From: Trachythela sp. YZ-2020
Taxonomy: Eukaryota > Cnidaria > Anthozoa > Malacalcyonacea > Clavulariidae
Length of the DNA stretch: 64,000 nucleotides
Assembly (NCBI GenBank): GCA_016169945.1
Contig: JADLSH010000331.1
Span: 372,001-436,000, forward strand
Reading direction: 5' to 3'
In this document: in pieces, positions 44,501 to 54,197 of the stretch
Layout: each line of letters starts with the position of its first letter
Numbering within the stretch: position 1 is the stretch's first letter
Position numbers and translations under genes: made by a program
The notes under the pieces: model-generated
Databases searched by the model: none
The model's input: only the letters and a program-made list of their open reading frames with translations
What the model was told of the DNA's origin: nothing

Positions 44501-47500
44501 TTATCAAAACCTGCCTCCAGTAACGCTATACTGACGTAAGCTGTTATAGTAAGTTCACTGTTCAATCCACCCTAAAATATAGAAAGTATGCACAAATTGA
44601 AAATTAGCTGGAGGTGTTGTTAAAGACGTGACAGGCATTGAGCTTCATGCAGCACTCGCATGCAATGACCTAGACCATGCAGTTATCTAGTTGATAACCT
44701 GCGTGGCTAACTGTTAATACTGCGCCGTCTGCTCTGTATGTTACAGGGTGGATTATGCCACATTGCATAACCGAAGGCCAATGAGTTTCTCATTGGAAAG
44801 TTAAAATTTGAAATGGTATATTGCTTAGAAAATAGGTTTAATGTAGCTGGACAATTCTGTTCAGCCATGCACACGTTCCCCAAACATCTGCGCACGCCCG
44901 CAAAATTCATTTATGTGATATTTATGATAAATATAACAACATGACATACATGTATGTACAGCTTTTGGTTTTGTGTATGATTTTCTCTGCATTTGTTGAC
45001 GTCTTTATTAAATAACTATATCGCGAAATGTAAATATCATGCAAAAGTCCACTAACTTACCTGAAGTGACTTATCAAACACTTGACCATATTTTGGGAAG
45101 CAACCGGAAGGTTTCTGTTTTTTCTGAAACCATTCAATGCTGTGTTTGATCTCATCTTGGTCAACAAACACGTACCTCCGCGCTCGTGCAAATGAACGAA
45201 CCACAAATGCTGTTAACCTACAAAAATAGCCAAGTCCATTTAAGAGAATTGACTCGTCAAAAAGTCTTTCAATTTCATAAACTTCAAATTAATGTCCGGC
45301 ATTTTCTCCTTAACGTGAAAAATTATATGGTGTTAGTTAGGGTGAAATAGGTCATCAGGGCGCATAAGACGTAGCACGGCTAAATTTCTGCTTTAACAAC
45401 AAACATGCGCAGACGGTTTGCTTAAGCCATGAATTCTCGCCTTCACTGATTAAATCGTACGACGTTAAACAAAGGAAAGGAAAATATAGAGCGGATTACT
45501 GAGCCACTGAACATAACAGTTTGACTTACATCATACTCCCTTTGCTGTCTGAGTTTCCAAAAGCGCTGTATGAACCACTTTTTCGTTTGTACCTTAATTC
45601 CCTTTGATATCCTGTTTGAAGTAAGAACAAGTATCAATAAATTCAAAAAACAGCGAGGAACGCCAGTTCTCCAATACTACCTACCTTATAGTTCATTCAT
45701 GGTTTCACTCGCTATCTGGTTTAAGAAAATAAGGCCAGAGTAGCGAGGGAAAACATTAAAGATTCAACCTGGTTGCCGTAAACTAACAAACTTTGAATAC
45801 CTGAGTTCATATAATGTATTGCATCGTCCTTTACTTTCTTTGTCATTTGATTTGTATTTGTAAGATAATCCATGATATAAATATTTGGAGCAAATTTAGC
45901 CATGTTTTGTTCGCCACAACCATACGGCATTGCCAATAGCCCATCAAGATTTGTCAGAGCCGGACCCATTATGTCGCCTAGGAAGAAAATATTTCAGCCA
46001 TTACAAACACTTGCATGTAGGTTTAATAGATAATGGTCACTATTAGACCGAAATGGAAGAATCACAAAATATCTAACAAGTGTAGACTACAAACTACAAA
46101 TTATTAATTAGGCTTATATTTGACAAACCATTCAATTGGATATTGTGTTTTATTATCTATTTAGAATAATTCATGATTTCTTATTGGCTATCAGCCAACG
46201 TGCCCACCAGTGAAATTTCATATCAACTCGAAAATCATGTCACAAGATTTAACGTCGTACGTTTAATATACAAAAGATAGCCCACGTTTAACATCATAAG
46301 TGTGATATGAAGAAATATTATCGCATGTTTGACGTCATGAGAGAAAGGAAGAAAAGCAGTATTGGTTCGTGTTTGGCTCGACATATGCATGAAATAGAAA
46401 CCAAATCGGCGACGAAATGCTCTAAAATATTTTATGAGAAAACATTTCTGGAAAATTACGCGTAGGTGCAAGTTTCTTAAATCTTCCTAATTTTATTAAC
46501 TTCAAACTTAAAAATTAGAAGCTTGCATAGAAGGAGAGCAAACTTATTTTAGGTGCAATTTGAACAGATTTTATCTTGTAAACGAGAAAACTAAAAAACA
46601 GTTCAATTTCAAACGAAACGGCTAATGTAAAATTTTACATTAAATTGATAGACTTATAGAATGCCTAATTAAAGCATACCCTCATTCGGCAATAAATAAT
46701 TTTACAGTTGAAAATATTAGTATATTTTTGCAATTTTGTAAAAGGAAATGCAATGACAATATTAGCGTTATGTTACCTTGGCTACCACAAATAAGGATGC
46801 GATTTATTCAATCTTTCATGTTGAAGTAATGTTTGGCAACAACAGTTGTTTTGTCAGAAAGGGCTAGTGGTTACTGCCGGTTACGCATTTCTAGTACGAT
46901 ATTTGAAAATTAAACTGGATAAAAAACTTGCACAAGAAATTAAAAACTTCCTGACACTGCCAACATCACCATTTTAATGGATGCATAATTGTTAACTTGC
47001 AAAAACTGTCTATTTCTAATGCTTACCAACAATCGATATCTTTGGTATTACTGATCCAGGAATGATCTCTGCCGGCAGAGCTAAATCAATCGCCTCACTG
47101 TATTTTTCTGGTAAAGAAAAGTATTGAAAAGGTAGTGTGGTGCGACAAAGTTTCTCAAATAACTGGCGCTATAGGCTGTATATTAAGAGATTGGTAAATA
47201 TCCAATTTAAATTGGTTGTTTCAGATACATTTCTTTTTGACCAATATTAGTTGGTCAAGACAACCAAAATATTGGTTGTGATAACCAAATTTTTGGTTGT
47301 TTTAGCCACTAAAATATTGACGAAATATATGCATCTGAGACAATTGAGTCATTCAAATTGGTTATTTTAACCAATCCGTTTTTACACTGTATTACGTATA
47401 TCATGCATGAATTGTTAATTGAATGAAGTTAGGTTTATTCCTTTAAATTATAAACTAGAACCAACTCTCTCAGTCTGCGCTAGACTTAGTTTATCTGACT

Positions 47501-50500
47501 ATTTGCACGCATGCATTATCAATTTTCCTATTCGGAAGCAATACAGTAAGACATACCTTTTTCAGTAGCGCAAAAGAATGTTCCTTTGCTATATTGTCGT
47601 TTTATTCCTTCCGGCTAAAGGAAAAGAGAAGTCATAGGAAAATGTGCATATACTTAATCCATGGCTGTTTTAATAATATGATGAAATAGCAGGATCGGTA
47701 AAAAATCTAACAACCACAGAACTAACAAGAACAACACAAATATAAACAACTAACTTATTGACATTGATAAGCGAGATGTTGTACACTACTAGTACTATAG
47801 GGAAACTTTCTTAAAACACAGAGTATAATATTAAACCAGGAATATTGCAGTATATCCTACCTCCACCAGTAACTTTCTAGTAACAGCATCAGCTGCATAC
47901 AATGTCAACTTAGGACAAAGTTTTGCCTCAGATGTCGTAGCTTTAACTGTAATTGGTATATGACCAAGTTTATTTGGAATAATTTTAAACTTCATTGACT
48001 TTCCATCATCTCCACACACGCACATCTTGCTTATGTGGAATGACGACACTTTATAATCTTTAGTTTCACGATTTAGTTCAAGTTTTATCTGAAAATGAAA
48101 AGAAATATTAAAAACAAAATATCACTAATACAAACAGGAAAGAAAACTAATCGTAGAGATTAGCTGATTGATTGTTGTAACCTTGACGATGTACTTCTTT
48201 GTAATGAATCGAAAAATATGATCACCTGATGATATTTTTATGTAATTTATAACGTTTGCAGCAATTGTATAATTAACAATTAGTCGCCTCAGGCTCGGTG
48301 ATTACAAGCCTATGGTCACTGAGCCGAAGGAGAAGTGACTATAGGCTTCTAATCACCGAGCCTGGGCGACTAATATTGTATTAGTAGAATTTTCAAAGAC
48401 AAACACAGAAAGTTATGAGGCCAGTTGAAAAGGCTAGCGTACAAAATTCAGCGCTTTTCTCAGCGGCCGGTTATTAACATGCCGGCAAAAACAATGCACG
48501 CATGAGTGTCAAAAACATATCTAAGCATGCAAAACAAAAACAAAAACAAACAATTTCCTGAGAAGAATACTTTGGAATGGTTAAAAAAATAGAATGGTAT
48601 TAAAAATATATCAGAGCTATATTTTTGCTGAACATAACAATATCAATGAGGATAAAACCAATAATTTACAAACAAAACACTTGACTCGCAGGGAAAAAGT
48701 TTACATTTATATTAATTTCAACAGCGAAAAAACGCTGCATCGGGGAGAAAAATAACGTATTTATTATCGCTTACCTTGAAAATGTCAATAATACAACCTT
48801 CTCGAATTTAGCGCATTTTTTCATTTAATACTTCGAAATCAGGCTATCACTTTTTTGACGCTCGATTTCGACCAATCAGAATGCGGGAGAAGCAATAGCC
48901 ACCCCGCAATTTCTACTAATATGGTTTATACTGAAGACGGATTTGCATCGGGGAGAAAAATAACGTATTTATTATCGCTTACCTTGAAAATGTCAATAAT
49001 ACAACCTTCTCGAATTTAGCGCATTTTTTCATTTAATACTTCGAAATCAGGCTATCACTTTTTTGACGCTCGATTTCGACCACCCCGCAATTTCTACTAA
49101 TATGGTTTATACTGAAGACAGATTTGTTCGAAAACAATTTTGAATTGTGTATGTTATAAAAACTTCAAGCAAATTTTAAATGTTGAAAAATAGTGTTCCT
49201 ATCATTCTATTATTAGAAACGGCAATAGACGGAGAAAACGTTGCATGGGGTAACTATTAGTTAATCAATCTTCCGTCGGATTTTCTTCCATTTTTCATTC
49301 TAATTTAGGTTTTAACAATCAATCCATTTGATAATTCCACGATTTATACTCAGGGTGGTTATATACTTATATGTTGGCAACCTAAGTTCGCCCCCTCAAA
49401 AATTGCGCTTTCGGTGATCTGTGTATAATTATTCGGTATGTAATTCAAGAATTAAAAAACGAGTCGCGTGCCGTTATGGTGTAATAATGTACGAGGGGTG
49501 AATGTTGGGAGAATACGAGAGAAGCTTGTAAAACACGAGGCGTAGCCAAGTGTTTTACACGCTTCTCGAGTATTATCCCAACATTCCCCCGAGTGCATCA
49601 TCACACCATAACGGCACAAGACGAGTTTTTTAATTCTTTTATATTATAAGTGGTATATAAGCACAGTAAACAATTTTGTTCAAAGATCAATATTGATATT
49701 CTCCTAACATGTAATCATTGACGTCACTCGCAAGCTTTTTAATGTTTTCATTGCTTGGCAACAACTACAAGCTTGAATTCTGGCCGGCGAAGGAGCGAAA
49801 AACTTGCAACTCAACAAAAATTAAGGATTAAAAAGGCACAAAAACTGTTGAAATTTTTTCAAATATAGTGCACAATGAGACAGATTGGTTTTTCGTTGTT
49901 CTGCTTCACTATTGTCCTGGATTCGTATAAAAGCGAAGGGTTTTTCCGTTTTTGTCAAGCTGCTTTGATGACATTGGCTGTCAAGTTGATTTTTTATCTT
50001 GAACCAAATATATCAGGCAGTTTTTGTTTGAAGGTACTGTTTGAATATTTTTTGTGTTTTTTGCTAGTTCAGTGGTTGGTGGTTAAAACTTTTCTCAGAC
50101 AAACTGTCAAGAAATGCATAAACATGTCGTATTTGTGTAGGTTTTTGTCGTTGCATCTTGACCGCTTAAAAACTGTACACATATTGTTTATATCTAAATC
50201 AATGCCAAAATGGTTAATTTTAATTTTTTGCACCTAAAACTGTGGATAAATTTGGTTTGGTTTGTGTTTAAAAACAGTTTTTGTACCTTTAAATGTCAAA
50301 ATAGTACAGATTTTCGCGTTTCTTGTCGCCGATGAATGCCAACTTTCAAGCAAAAAAGTATATTTCAAACTCAGAAACAGCTACGAATCTTTATTCGCCG
50401 TTTATGTTCCGTTGTTATTTGTTGGCTGGCTTTTTTTCCATCTCGTTTAGGTCTATTTTTTCTTGCTTTTTGACAGACTTTGGATTTAAAACTATTATAA

Positions 50501-51079
50501 TTTTGTTCATATTGTATTGACAATTCCGAGGAAAATTTAACAAGCGGGGACGATCGAAGTGAGAAAAACGAAAACGCTGGCCGTGCTTTATTGCGTCATA
50601 AAGCACGCGCATTAGCCAATCAAATTGCTCGTTAGATACTACTTATAATATAAAGTGATATACAGCATGAGTGGCCTTGTTGTACAAGATATACGAACGC
50701 GATCCAAAAAATATAGTTTGCGATTCGACTTGATGAATATGTTCACGTTCTCCGATAACCTATACGTCTTTCAGATACACAAGCTCCTTCACGATATTTT
50801 TTCATGAATTATTGATGAAATTACAAAAACTATATATATGCACTCACTGGAACACATGAGGACATGTAGTTAATCACGGTCACTGTGATTGGTATTTCTT
50901 CTCCACGGATTACAGAGTATGGCATAGTCATGTGAACAAAGAATGGTTGGAAAGCCTTCAATGTTGCTTGATTTGAGATACCCATACCGTAAACAGAGGA
51001 CATTGCAAAACCATTAGCAACCCAGCTGGTGATAGTATCAGGAACTTGTACCTCCATCGTTTGCAGTCCTGATGTGTCA
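20453..51079 (-). CDS. alpha-2-macroglobulin family protein, C-terminal half
   Basis: Sixteen minus-strand exons all keep frame: 51079-50848, 48088-47861, 47614-47557, 47107-47027, 45977-45801, 45611-45530, 45217-45061, 44571-44497, 43096-42934, 39385-39168, 38533-38306, 26417-26281, 23216-23129, 22322-22206, 21803-21707, 20542-20453. In order they encode the A2M domain ([31 protein letters not shown]), the thioester domain ([14 protein letters not shown], then helical repeats to GGFSSTQ), the CUB-like segment, and the receptor-binding domain ([38 protein letters not shown]). Such secreted proteins trap proteases or bind covalently to targets through the Cys-Gln thioester. At the position of the catalytic His of C3 the protein has Asp, so an A2M-like direct thioester reaction is more likely. 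The signal peptide, MG1-6 and bait region are missing and probably lie beyond 64,000. A C-terminal exon with two Cys has no stop, so the protein continues downstream. Confidence 0.92.
20550..21580. other. A2M intron, no gene seen
   Basis: This AT-rich intron shows no coding signal. A perfect palindrome TATACCTTGTACAAGGTATA is at about 21,200-21,222. Confidence 0.4.
22380..22690. repeat. dispersed repeat shared with 48.3-48.7 kb
   Basis: Blocks such as GAGGTCAGTTGAAACGGCTA and CTGTTCTCTGAGGCCGGTTA recur in the same order at 48,416-48,475, continuing to ATGAGGATAAAAC at about 48,650. Here it lies in an A2M intron. No protein is encoded. Confidence 0.5.
23300..23650. repeat. short direct duplication and CACATGTG palindromes
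   Basis: A segment with AATTCGAAGGCGCTGATTTCG occurs at 23,309 and again at about 23,416. It is followed by a cluster of TTTCACATGTGAAA-like palindromes to about 23,640, of the same kind as at 20.0 kb. Confidence 0.5.
23700..25600. other. A2M intron with a decayed dispersed-repeat copy
   Basis: At 24,300-24,560 it carries a decayed member of the GCATGTATTTCTAGT family (ACATACCTACATCAT, GTGTTACCATGACTACC), with another family 3' end (CATGAATGTATTTCTAGTA) at 25,580. I see no gene. A GTAAG-type donor near 25,088 has no credible acceptor or A2M match. Confidence 0.4.
25607..25855. mobile_element. MITE with 36-bp TIRs
   Basis: The left end TTACCAAAACCGCTGATGC.. and the right end (reverse complement TTACCAAAACCGTAGATGC..) match over about 36 bp. 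The body is 249 bp and non-coding. The superfamily is not determined. Confidence 0.7.
26523..27342. repeat. dispersed repeat copy B
   Basis: Collinear with copy A at 4,999-5,853. The two copies share the GCGCGAAGCGCCG hairpin, GGACAAATTAACAAGAGG and the ending GCATGCATGTATTTCTAGT. It lies 100 bp beyond the acceptor of the A2M exon at 26,417. Confidence 0.6.
27406..28175. mobile_element. hAT-type MITE with exact 8-bp TSD
   Basis: The ends are CAGGGTTTTTTTAA on the left and TTAAAAAAAACCCTG on the right, with GAACTGCAC just inside both. The flanks are an exact 8-bp duplication, GGGCGAGG, at 27,398-27,405 and 28,176-28,183. A CAGGG terminus plus an 8-bp TSD indicates a hAT element. It is inserted in a hairpin-bearing dispersed repeat and itself contains another hAT MITE. 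Confidence 0.8.
27465..27836. mobile_element. nested hAT-type MITE
   Basis: The ends CAGGGCCTTTTT and AAAAAAGGCCCTG lie inside the larger MITE. Flanking 8-mers CAACATGC and CGACATGT agree at six of eight positions, as an aged TSD would. The interior is G-rich and non-coding. Confidence 0.7.
28600..29255. repeat. dispersed repeat copy C with foldback insertion
   Basis: This member of the family ends CATGCATGTGTTTCTAGT. Its middle is interrupted by a hairpin at 28,967-29,131, whose arms of about 50 bp (AGTTTCAGTAGAGGACTGGT and its complement) flank a short loop. The copy around 39.7-42.8 kb shares its flanks. Confidence 0.55.
29325..29422. repeat. short foldback element
   Basis: The ends CCGTACTGGAAAAACTATTT and, inverted, CCGTACTTAAAAATAGTTT form a hairpin of about 22 bp per arm around a GC-rich loop. 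Confidence 0.5.
29440..30120. other. A2M intron, no gene seen
   Basis: Only short, overlapping open frames without motifs are present. Nothing supportable. Confidence 0.35.
30125..30460. repeat. ACACACC/GGTGTGT palindrome array 1
   Basis: At least eight imperfect palindromes of the form ACACACCTTGGTGTGT are spaced by 8-30 bp. The half-site GGTGTG is the core of T-box factor sites. A second array of the same type is at 36,700-37,075 in the same A2M intron. Confidence 0.65.
30480..35940. other. large A2M intron section, no gene seen
   Basis: About 5.5 kb of AT-rich sequence shows no exon with acceptable splice sites and family similarity. It includes G-rich runs near 32,895 and a TE-like segment at 35,270-35,500 (AGAAATAGCAACTGGTTG..TTTCCATGGCTTG) related to the small insertion at 55,838-55,967. 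Confidence 0.4.
35947..36256. mobile_element. hAT-type MITE, CAGGGATGGATCCAGC family
   Basis: The left end is CAGGGATGGATCC and the right end reads CAGGGATAGATTTACTGG in reverse complement. Flanking 8-mers TTGTAGCA and TTATAGCA match at seven of eight positions. Related ends occur at 41,166-41,402, 56,648, 61,870 and 63,900. Confidence 0.75.
36700..37075. repeat. ACACACC/GGTGTGT palindrome array 2
   Basis: This array is denser than the first, with about ten palindromes such as AACACACCTTTAGGTGTGTT. The spacer is 2-6 bp of A/T between half-sites. Confidence 0.65.
37409..38230. repeat. tandem duplication, period about 417 bp
   Basis: ATTAAAACAAGAACGACAAA at 37,418 recurs with changes at about 37,835. 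TGTAAAGCTGCCATTCAAC at 37,564 recurs at 37,983. Each unit contains an imperfect hairpin ending in a GTAAGTTGCG or GTAGGTTGCG motif. The second unit ends 75 bp from the A2M donor at 38,306. Confidence 0.6.
39938..42723. mobile_element. 2.8-kb non-coding element with short TIRs
   Basis: The ends TAGGCCGACACCGGAACC and, inverted, GGCCAACTCCGGGTAC are similar inverted repeats. Both sides are flanked by TTATAG (39,932-39,937 and 42,724-42,729). Subterminal TTAAGTCGCC repeats occur at both ends. It splits a member of the dispersed repeat family whose two halves resume outside. No transposase is seen, and a hAT MITE is nested at 41,166-41,402. Confidence 0.55.
41166..41402. mobile_element. hAT-type MITE, CAGGGAT family
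   Basis: The ends CAGGGATCGATCCAGC and CCCTG and a G/C-rich interior resemble the element at 35,947-36,256. The flanking 8-mers do not match, so the target duplication is lost or an end is misplaced. Confidence 0.5.
43201..43881. mobile_element. MITE with long TIRs
   Basis: CGCGGCCATAGATATAGGAG.. on the left and CGCGACCATAGATATAGGAG.. on the right (reverse complement) match over about 33 bp. Subterminal parts (GAACCGGTCAAAA and its mirror) are also inverted. The body is 681 bp and non-coding, in an A2M intron. Confidence 0.7.
45061..45977 (-). CDS. A2M thioester-domain exons
   Basis: Three exons (45,977-45,801, 45,611-45,530, 45,217-45,061) carry [41 protein letters not shown] and [28 protein letters not shown]. 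The Cys and Gln of GCGEQ form the internal thioester. The residue in the column of C3 His1126 is Asp (in VFDKSLQ). Splice sites are consensus. Confidence 0.9.
46000..47020. other. A2M intron with dispersed repeat copy
   Basis: It holds a member of the repeat family at about 46,640-46,895, ending TTACGCATTTCTAGTA. The rest shows no exon or element I can support. Confidence 0.4.
47190..47400. repeat. AT-rich cluster of TTGGTT/AACCAA inverted motifs
   Basis: Many copies of ATTGGTT and AACCAA alternate over about 200 bp (for example CCAATTTAAATTGGTT and CCAAAATATTGGTT), so the segment can fold on itself. It is probably a foldback repeat. Confidence 0.4.
48281..48372. repeat. hairpin repeat, 42-bp arms
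   Basis: TAGTCGCCTCAGGCTCGGTG on the left and its near-complement CACCGAGCCTGGGCGACTA on the right enclose further pairing around a short loop. It adjoins the dispersed repeat shared with 22.4 kb and may be its terminus. Confidence 0.65.
48733..49125. repeat. direct duplication of about 200 bp
   Basis: A unit running from GCATCGGGGAGAAAAATAAC to TATGGTTTATACTGAAGAC occurs twice in tandem (first from about 48,737, second from about 48,946). The second copy lacks a 25-bp piece containing AATCAGAATGCGGGAG. Confidence 0.75.
49448..49637. repeat. large hairpin, about 90-bp arms
   Basis: The left arm AATTAAAAAACGAGTCGCG..GTGAATGTTGGGAGAATACG is mirrored by CGAGTATTATCCCAACATTC..ACGAGTTTTTTAATT with a very small loop. 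This is typical of a foldback MITE. Confidence 0.75.
49640..50840. other. A2M intron with repeat shared with 6.3 kb
   Basis: The segment at about 50,125-50,262 repeats 6,335-6,480. Open frames here are AT-rich and motif-free. Confidence 0.35.
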
Positions 51080-51375
51080 CTATGGAAAGAAACACAATAC
51101 AATATTTTTACAACTGAGAATACGAAATTTCGACAAATATAGACTGAATATATATTTAAGTACAGCACATTCTTAGGTTACGGAGCAAAGTATTTCAGTT
51201 ATTTTAACACAAGAACGATGGACTATAGGCCTAACACTCGGCATGCATGGCGTTAGTAAATTGAATTAATTATCGTCAAACTTGATATTTTTCTTCCCTC
51301 TGGTTACTGTATATTTTTATGTCTATCCCATGTCTATCTACCCTGCTAGCAGTGGTTTCTGAGCTGAGCTGAGCT

Positions 51376-52149
51376 GCGGAGGAGAAACCACTGCGAGCAA
51401 ACGAAAGCTTTTCTGTCCAACATGCGCGAAGATCGCGTATGCGACGTTACTTCCTGTATGTACTTCCGCGTCAAAATAAACTATTGACATGTTGACTTTG
51501 TAGTGTTGGAAAATTACATAATTGTATCAATTTCAATTTTCAAGAAAACAGAAATTCAGTCTAGCTCTAGCTCAATCTGTATTTTGAATCAAATAGCTTT
51601 TATAGCTATATTTATACATAATTTATATTTGGTTTTATTCGCTGTTGCCCTCGCTGTTAAAATACAGTAAATTTGGTCTCGCGCTACAACTTGTAAATGT
51701 TGATTTCTGTTACATAATTATCTTCTGGTATTGATCGGATCAATCTAATATTTTTCCATTTGATCTACAAAGTTTGTTTTAGTCACACTGTTCGAGATTC
51801 TGTTAAGATTTCGCATTATTTGGCACAGTAAATTTATATTATTTAATCTGTTGTTTTCTATTTTGACCGTTGGATTTTACTGACGACGTGTCTCTCGAAT
51901 TAGTGGCCGCAACAAAAATATATTCGCTCTAAACTGCTGATTTTTGTCTTAGTGTGGAATTTCACTCCGGGTGGTTTCACAATTTAGCAGATTTCGTCCA
52001 GTATTCTCTAAAATATTGTAGTTCGTATTTTATGGTGTACTATATTTATAAAGTGACTTTTTGGTTTATTTTTATAATTGTAACACTGGCTCGCATTTTA
52101 CCAGCAGCTCAGTTTATTTTACGTATTCCGCAGGACCACTCTCCTCCGC
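51376..52149. mobile_element. possible non-coding element with CTGCGGAGGAGA ends
   Basis: CTGCGGAGGAGA near 51,376 recurs inverted near 52,138. The 775 bp between lack a gene. Termini beyond 12 bp do not agree well, so this is tentative. Confidence 0.3.
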
Positions 52150-52191
52150 AGAGGCTTGGCGATTATTTATATAATTTATAGTATTATAGTT

Positions 52192-52269
52192 ATGGCCATT
52201 TTTGTTAATCTTACACGAAGTTTTAAAGGTTATGGCCATTTTTGTTAATCTTACACGAAGTTTTAAAGG
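52192..52269. repeat. 39-bp unit repeated twice
   Basis: A unit starting TTATGGCCATTTTTGTTAAT and ending AAGTTTTAAAGG occurs twice without spacing, just upstream of the RecQ-side gene fragments. Confidence 0.8.
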
Positions 52270-52392
52270 AGTGTGGAAGCGCGCAAAGGGCGAAGGGAAG
52301 GAGGAAATTGAGGGAGCCTCTGCCATATAATGTTTTCAATATGGCGTCAAATTTCCGAGGAAGCCTGGTACGAGTCATGAATATGGATAAAG

Positions 52393-53163
52393 ATGGCCGA
52401 GGCTGTGGAAAATGCAAATAAGACGATAAAGAGTGTTTTGTCTTTGACAAACAGACCATGTCAAGAAGCGAACGTAAACGGCAAAGTGACATGTGCGGAG
52501 TGCTTTAAGGGGAAGTTAAGTTCTTTCTGGAAGATGCAGGTTTGAAACAGCATTTTAAAGTGAAACATCGTCACTCAGTGGTAGATAACAAAATGCAACT
52601 AGATTGTAAAATGGTTTTTCGTGAACTTCACGGTCAAGAAACAGTGAAGATGTTAAAACAACTATCTGAGCTACACCTTGAGACAGTAAGTATATGTTCA
52701 ATTGCGTTATTGTTAAACATTTCAGCCTAGTATCTGAGATTAAAGCATGTATATATTAAGACGATTTTCCTTCGTCGCCGTTGGCTTGAATAACAACGCT
52801 CTCATTGTTGTTTCGTAGAATAGAAGCAACGATAGTCCTTATGAATAATATGTTGTTACATGCTCTTCAATTCCTGAGAGTGAAAGCCTCAAAATTGCAG
52901 CCAAAAGTTGCCGTGAAGCAGCCAAACTATACGGGTTGATGCTTCATCATCGTGGACTGCTAAAGAGCTTGGGAGGTATTCCTTGTTGTGTTGGAGTTAC
53001 AAAAACTATCAATTTGAACGATTGCCCAGGCCAATGTTTTAAATTGTGGAGCACAGGAGAGAAAATTTATGCTGAATGCTTTGTCCCACCAAATAGTAGA
53101 ATTAGTTTTGTTTGTAATGATCTCAACTCTTGTGAAGGACTGAGGAATTTAATGAATTTGTAA
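52393..53163 (+). pseudogene. zinc-finger-like gene fragment upstream of RecQ
   Basis: From an ATG at 52,393 the frame gives MAEAVENANKTIKS and a CAECF..H..H-like motif, CAECFKGKLSSF then (after a one-base shift) GLKQHFKVKHRH. It continues through LDCKMVFRELHGQ to a GTAAGT donor near 52,687. A second open stretch (about 52,860-53,163) reads SCREAAKLYGLMLHH..GGIPCCVGVTK and stops. The family is unknown to me. Together they may be the 5' part of the RecQ gene or a separate gene of the same element, now broken. Confidence 0.4.
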
Positions 53164-53690
53164 TTGAGATTTACTTCATAATTTTTACATCTGAGGAATA
53201 TACTGCATTTATGTGTCAATCAATTCTATCATTTCCCTCCTTGGTAACCCCAGGCATTAGCAACTTTTTCTTAAAGTGTATAATACACTGGAACTGTGTG
53301 AATTTTCCAATATACTAATTATTTACACTAGAATTCAATACTATATTACTAGAATAGTATTCTACTAGAATACTCAATAAAATTGTACTAGTTTAAGAAG
53401 TCTCTCATGTGTAAATGGTGTGACAAACTATGTTTATAGCATAACCTTTAATGTAATCTTGGCATGTAACAAATCCCAGAGATTCAAAAGACAAAGATAT
53501 TTCGGTTATATTGTTTTGGTATGGTCACAAAATGGTTAGGCCAATAGGGCTAGGGAAAGGTTTGTGATTCAGATCAAGATCAAAGAGAAATATATTCGTG
53601 CACGTAACATGACAATATTAACGATATTTGAATTGAATTCATGGGGTCTTCTGCTAAAATGATCTTGAGTAAGGTATGTCCCCCCTAATA

Positions 53691-54118
53691 CAGGGTTCTC
53701 CACAGTTGTGTTGGCACCGGCGGTGCAACAAACCTCCAGGGGGGTCCGGGAAATGATCCCCCAGAAAATTTTGAAATCAGAAGTATCTGAAATGGTAAAT
53801 TACAAGATGTTTTTTCTGCATCTCACTCGATTGAAATTGATGTAGAAGGTCTAGTAAAGAGTTGCATTTTTCGCAGCCGTTCCCGTATCTGAAATGCCAT
53901 TTCCTGCATTTTGAGGAAAGATTTAAGCTTTTATAGAATTCTAAAGATTATAACAATAAAACATCATATCAATTATAAAACACACCACTGTCTCACACAA
54001 AACTGTGTTTACAACAAAATGCCTTTACACAAACTCTAGGATTCTCCAGCCAGTAATCCGTAGTCGTGGAAACGGTAAATTTTACCGGATACCACCTTAT
54101 AAGGAGAACCCTACCCTG
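53691..54118. mobile_element. hAT-like MITE, CAGGG ends
   Basis: The ends CAGGGTTCTCC and, in reverse complement, CAGGGTAGGGTTCTCC enclose 428 bp of non-coding sequence. No matching TSD is visible. It sits 80 bp upstream of the RecQ ORF. Confidence 0.5.
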
Positions 54119-54197
54119 ATATATATTCACTATTATAATACACCACTTTAATAATTGTAATATTTTTATTTAGCATCTGTTATTCCCAAGCCAGAGT

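Noticed and set aside
52936..54197. Splicing of the 53.1-kb fragment into the RecQ ORF
   Set aside because: The possible donor at 53,160 and acceptor at 54,173 would put RecQ out of frame.
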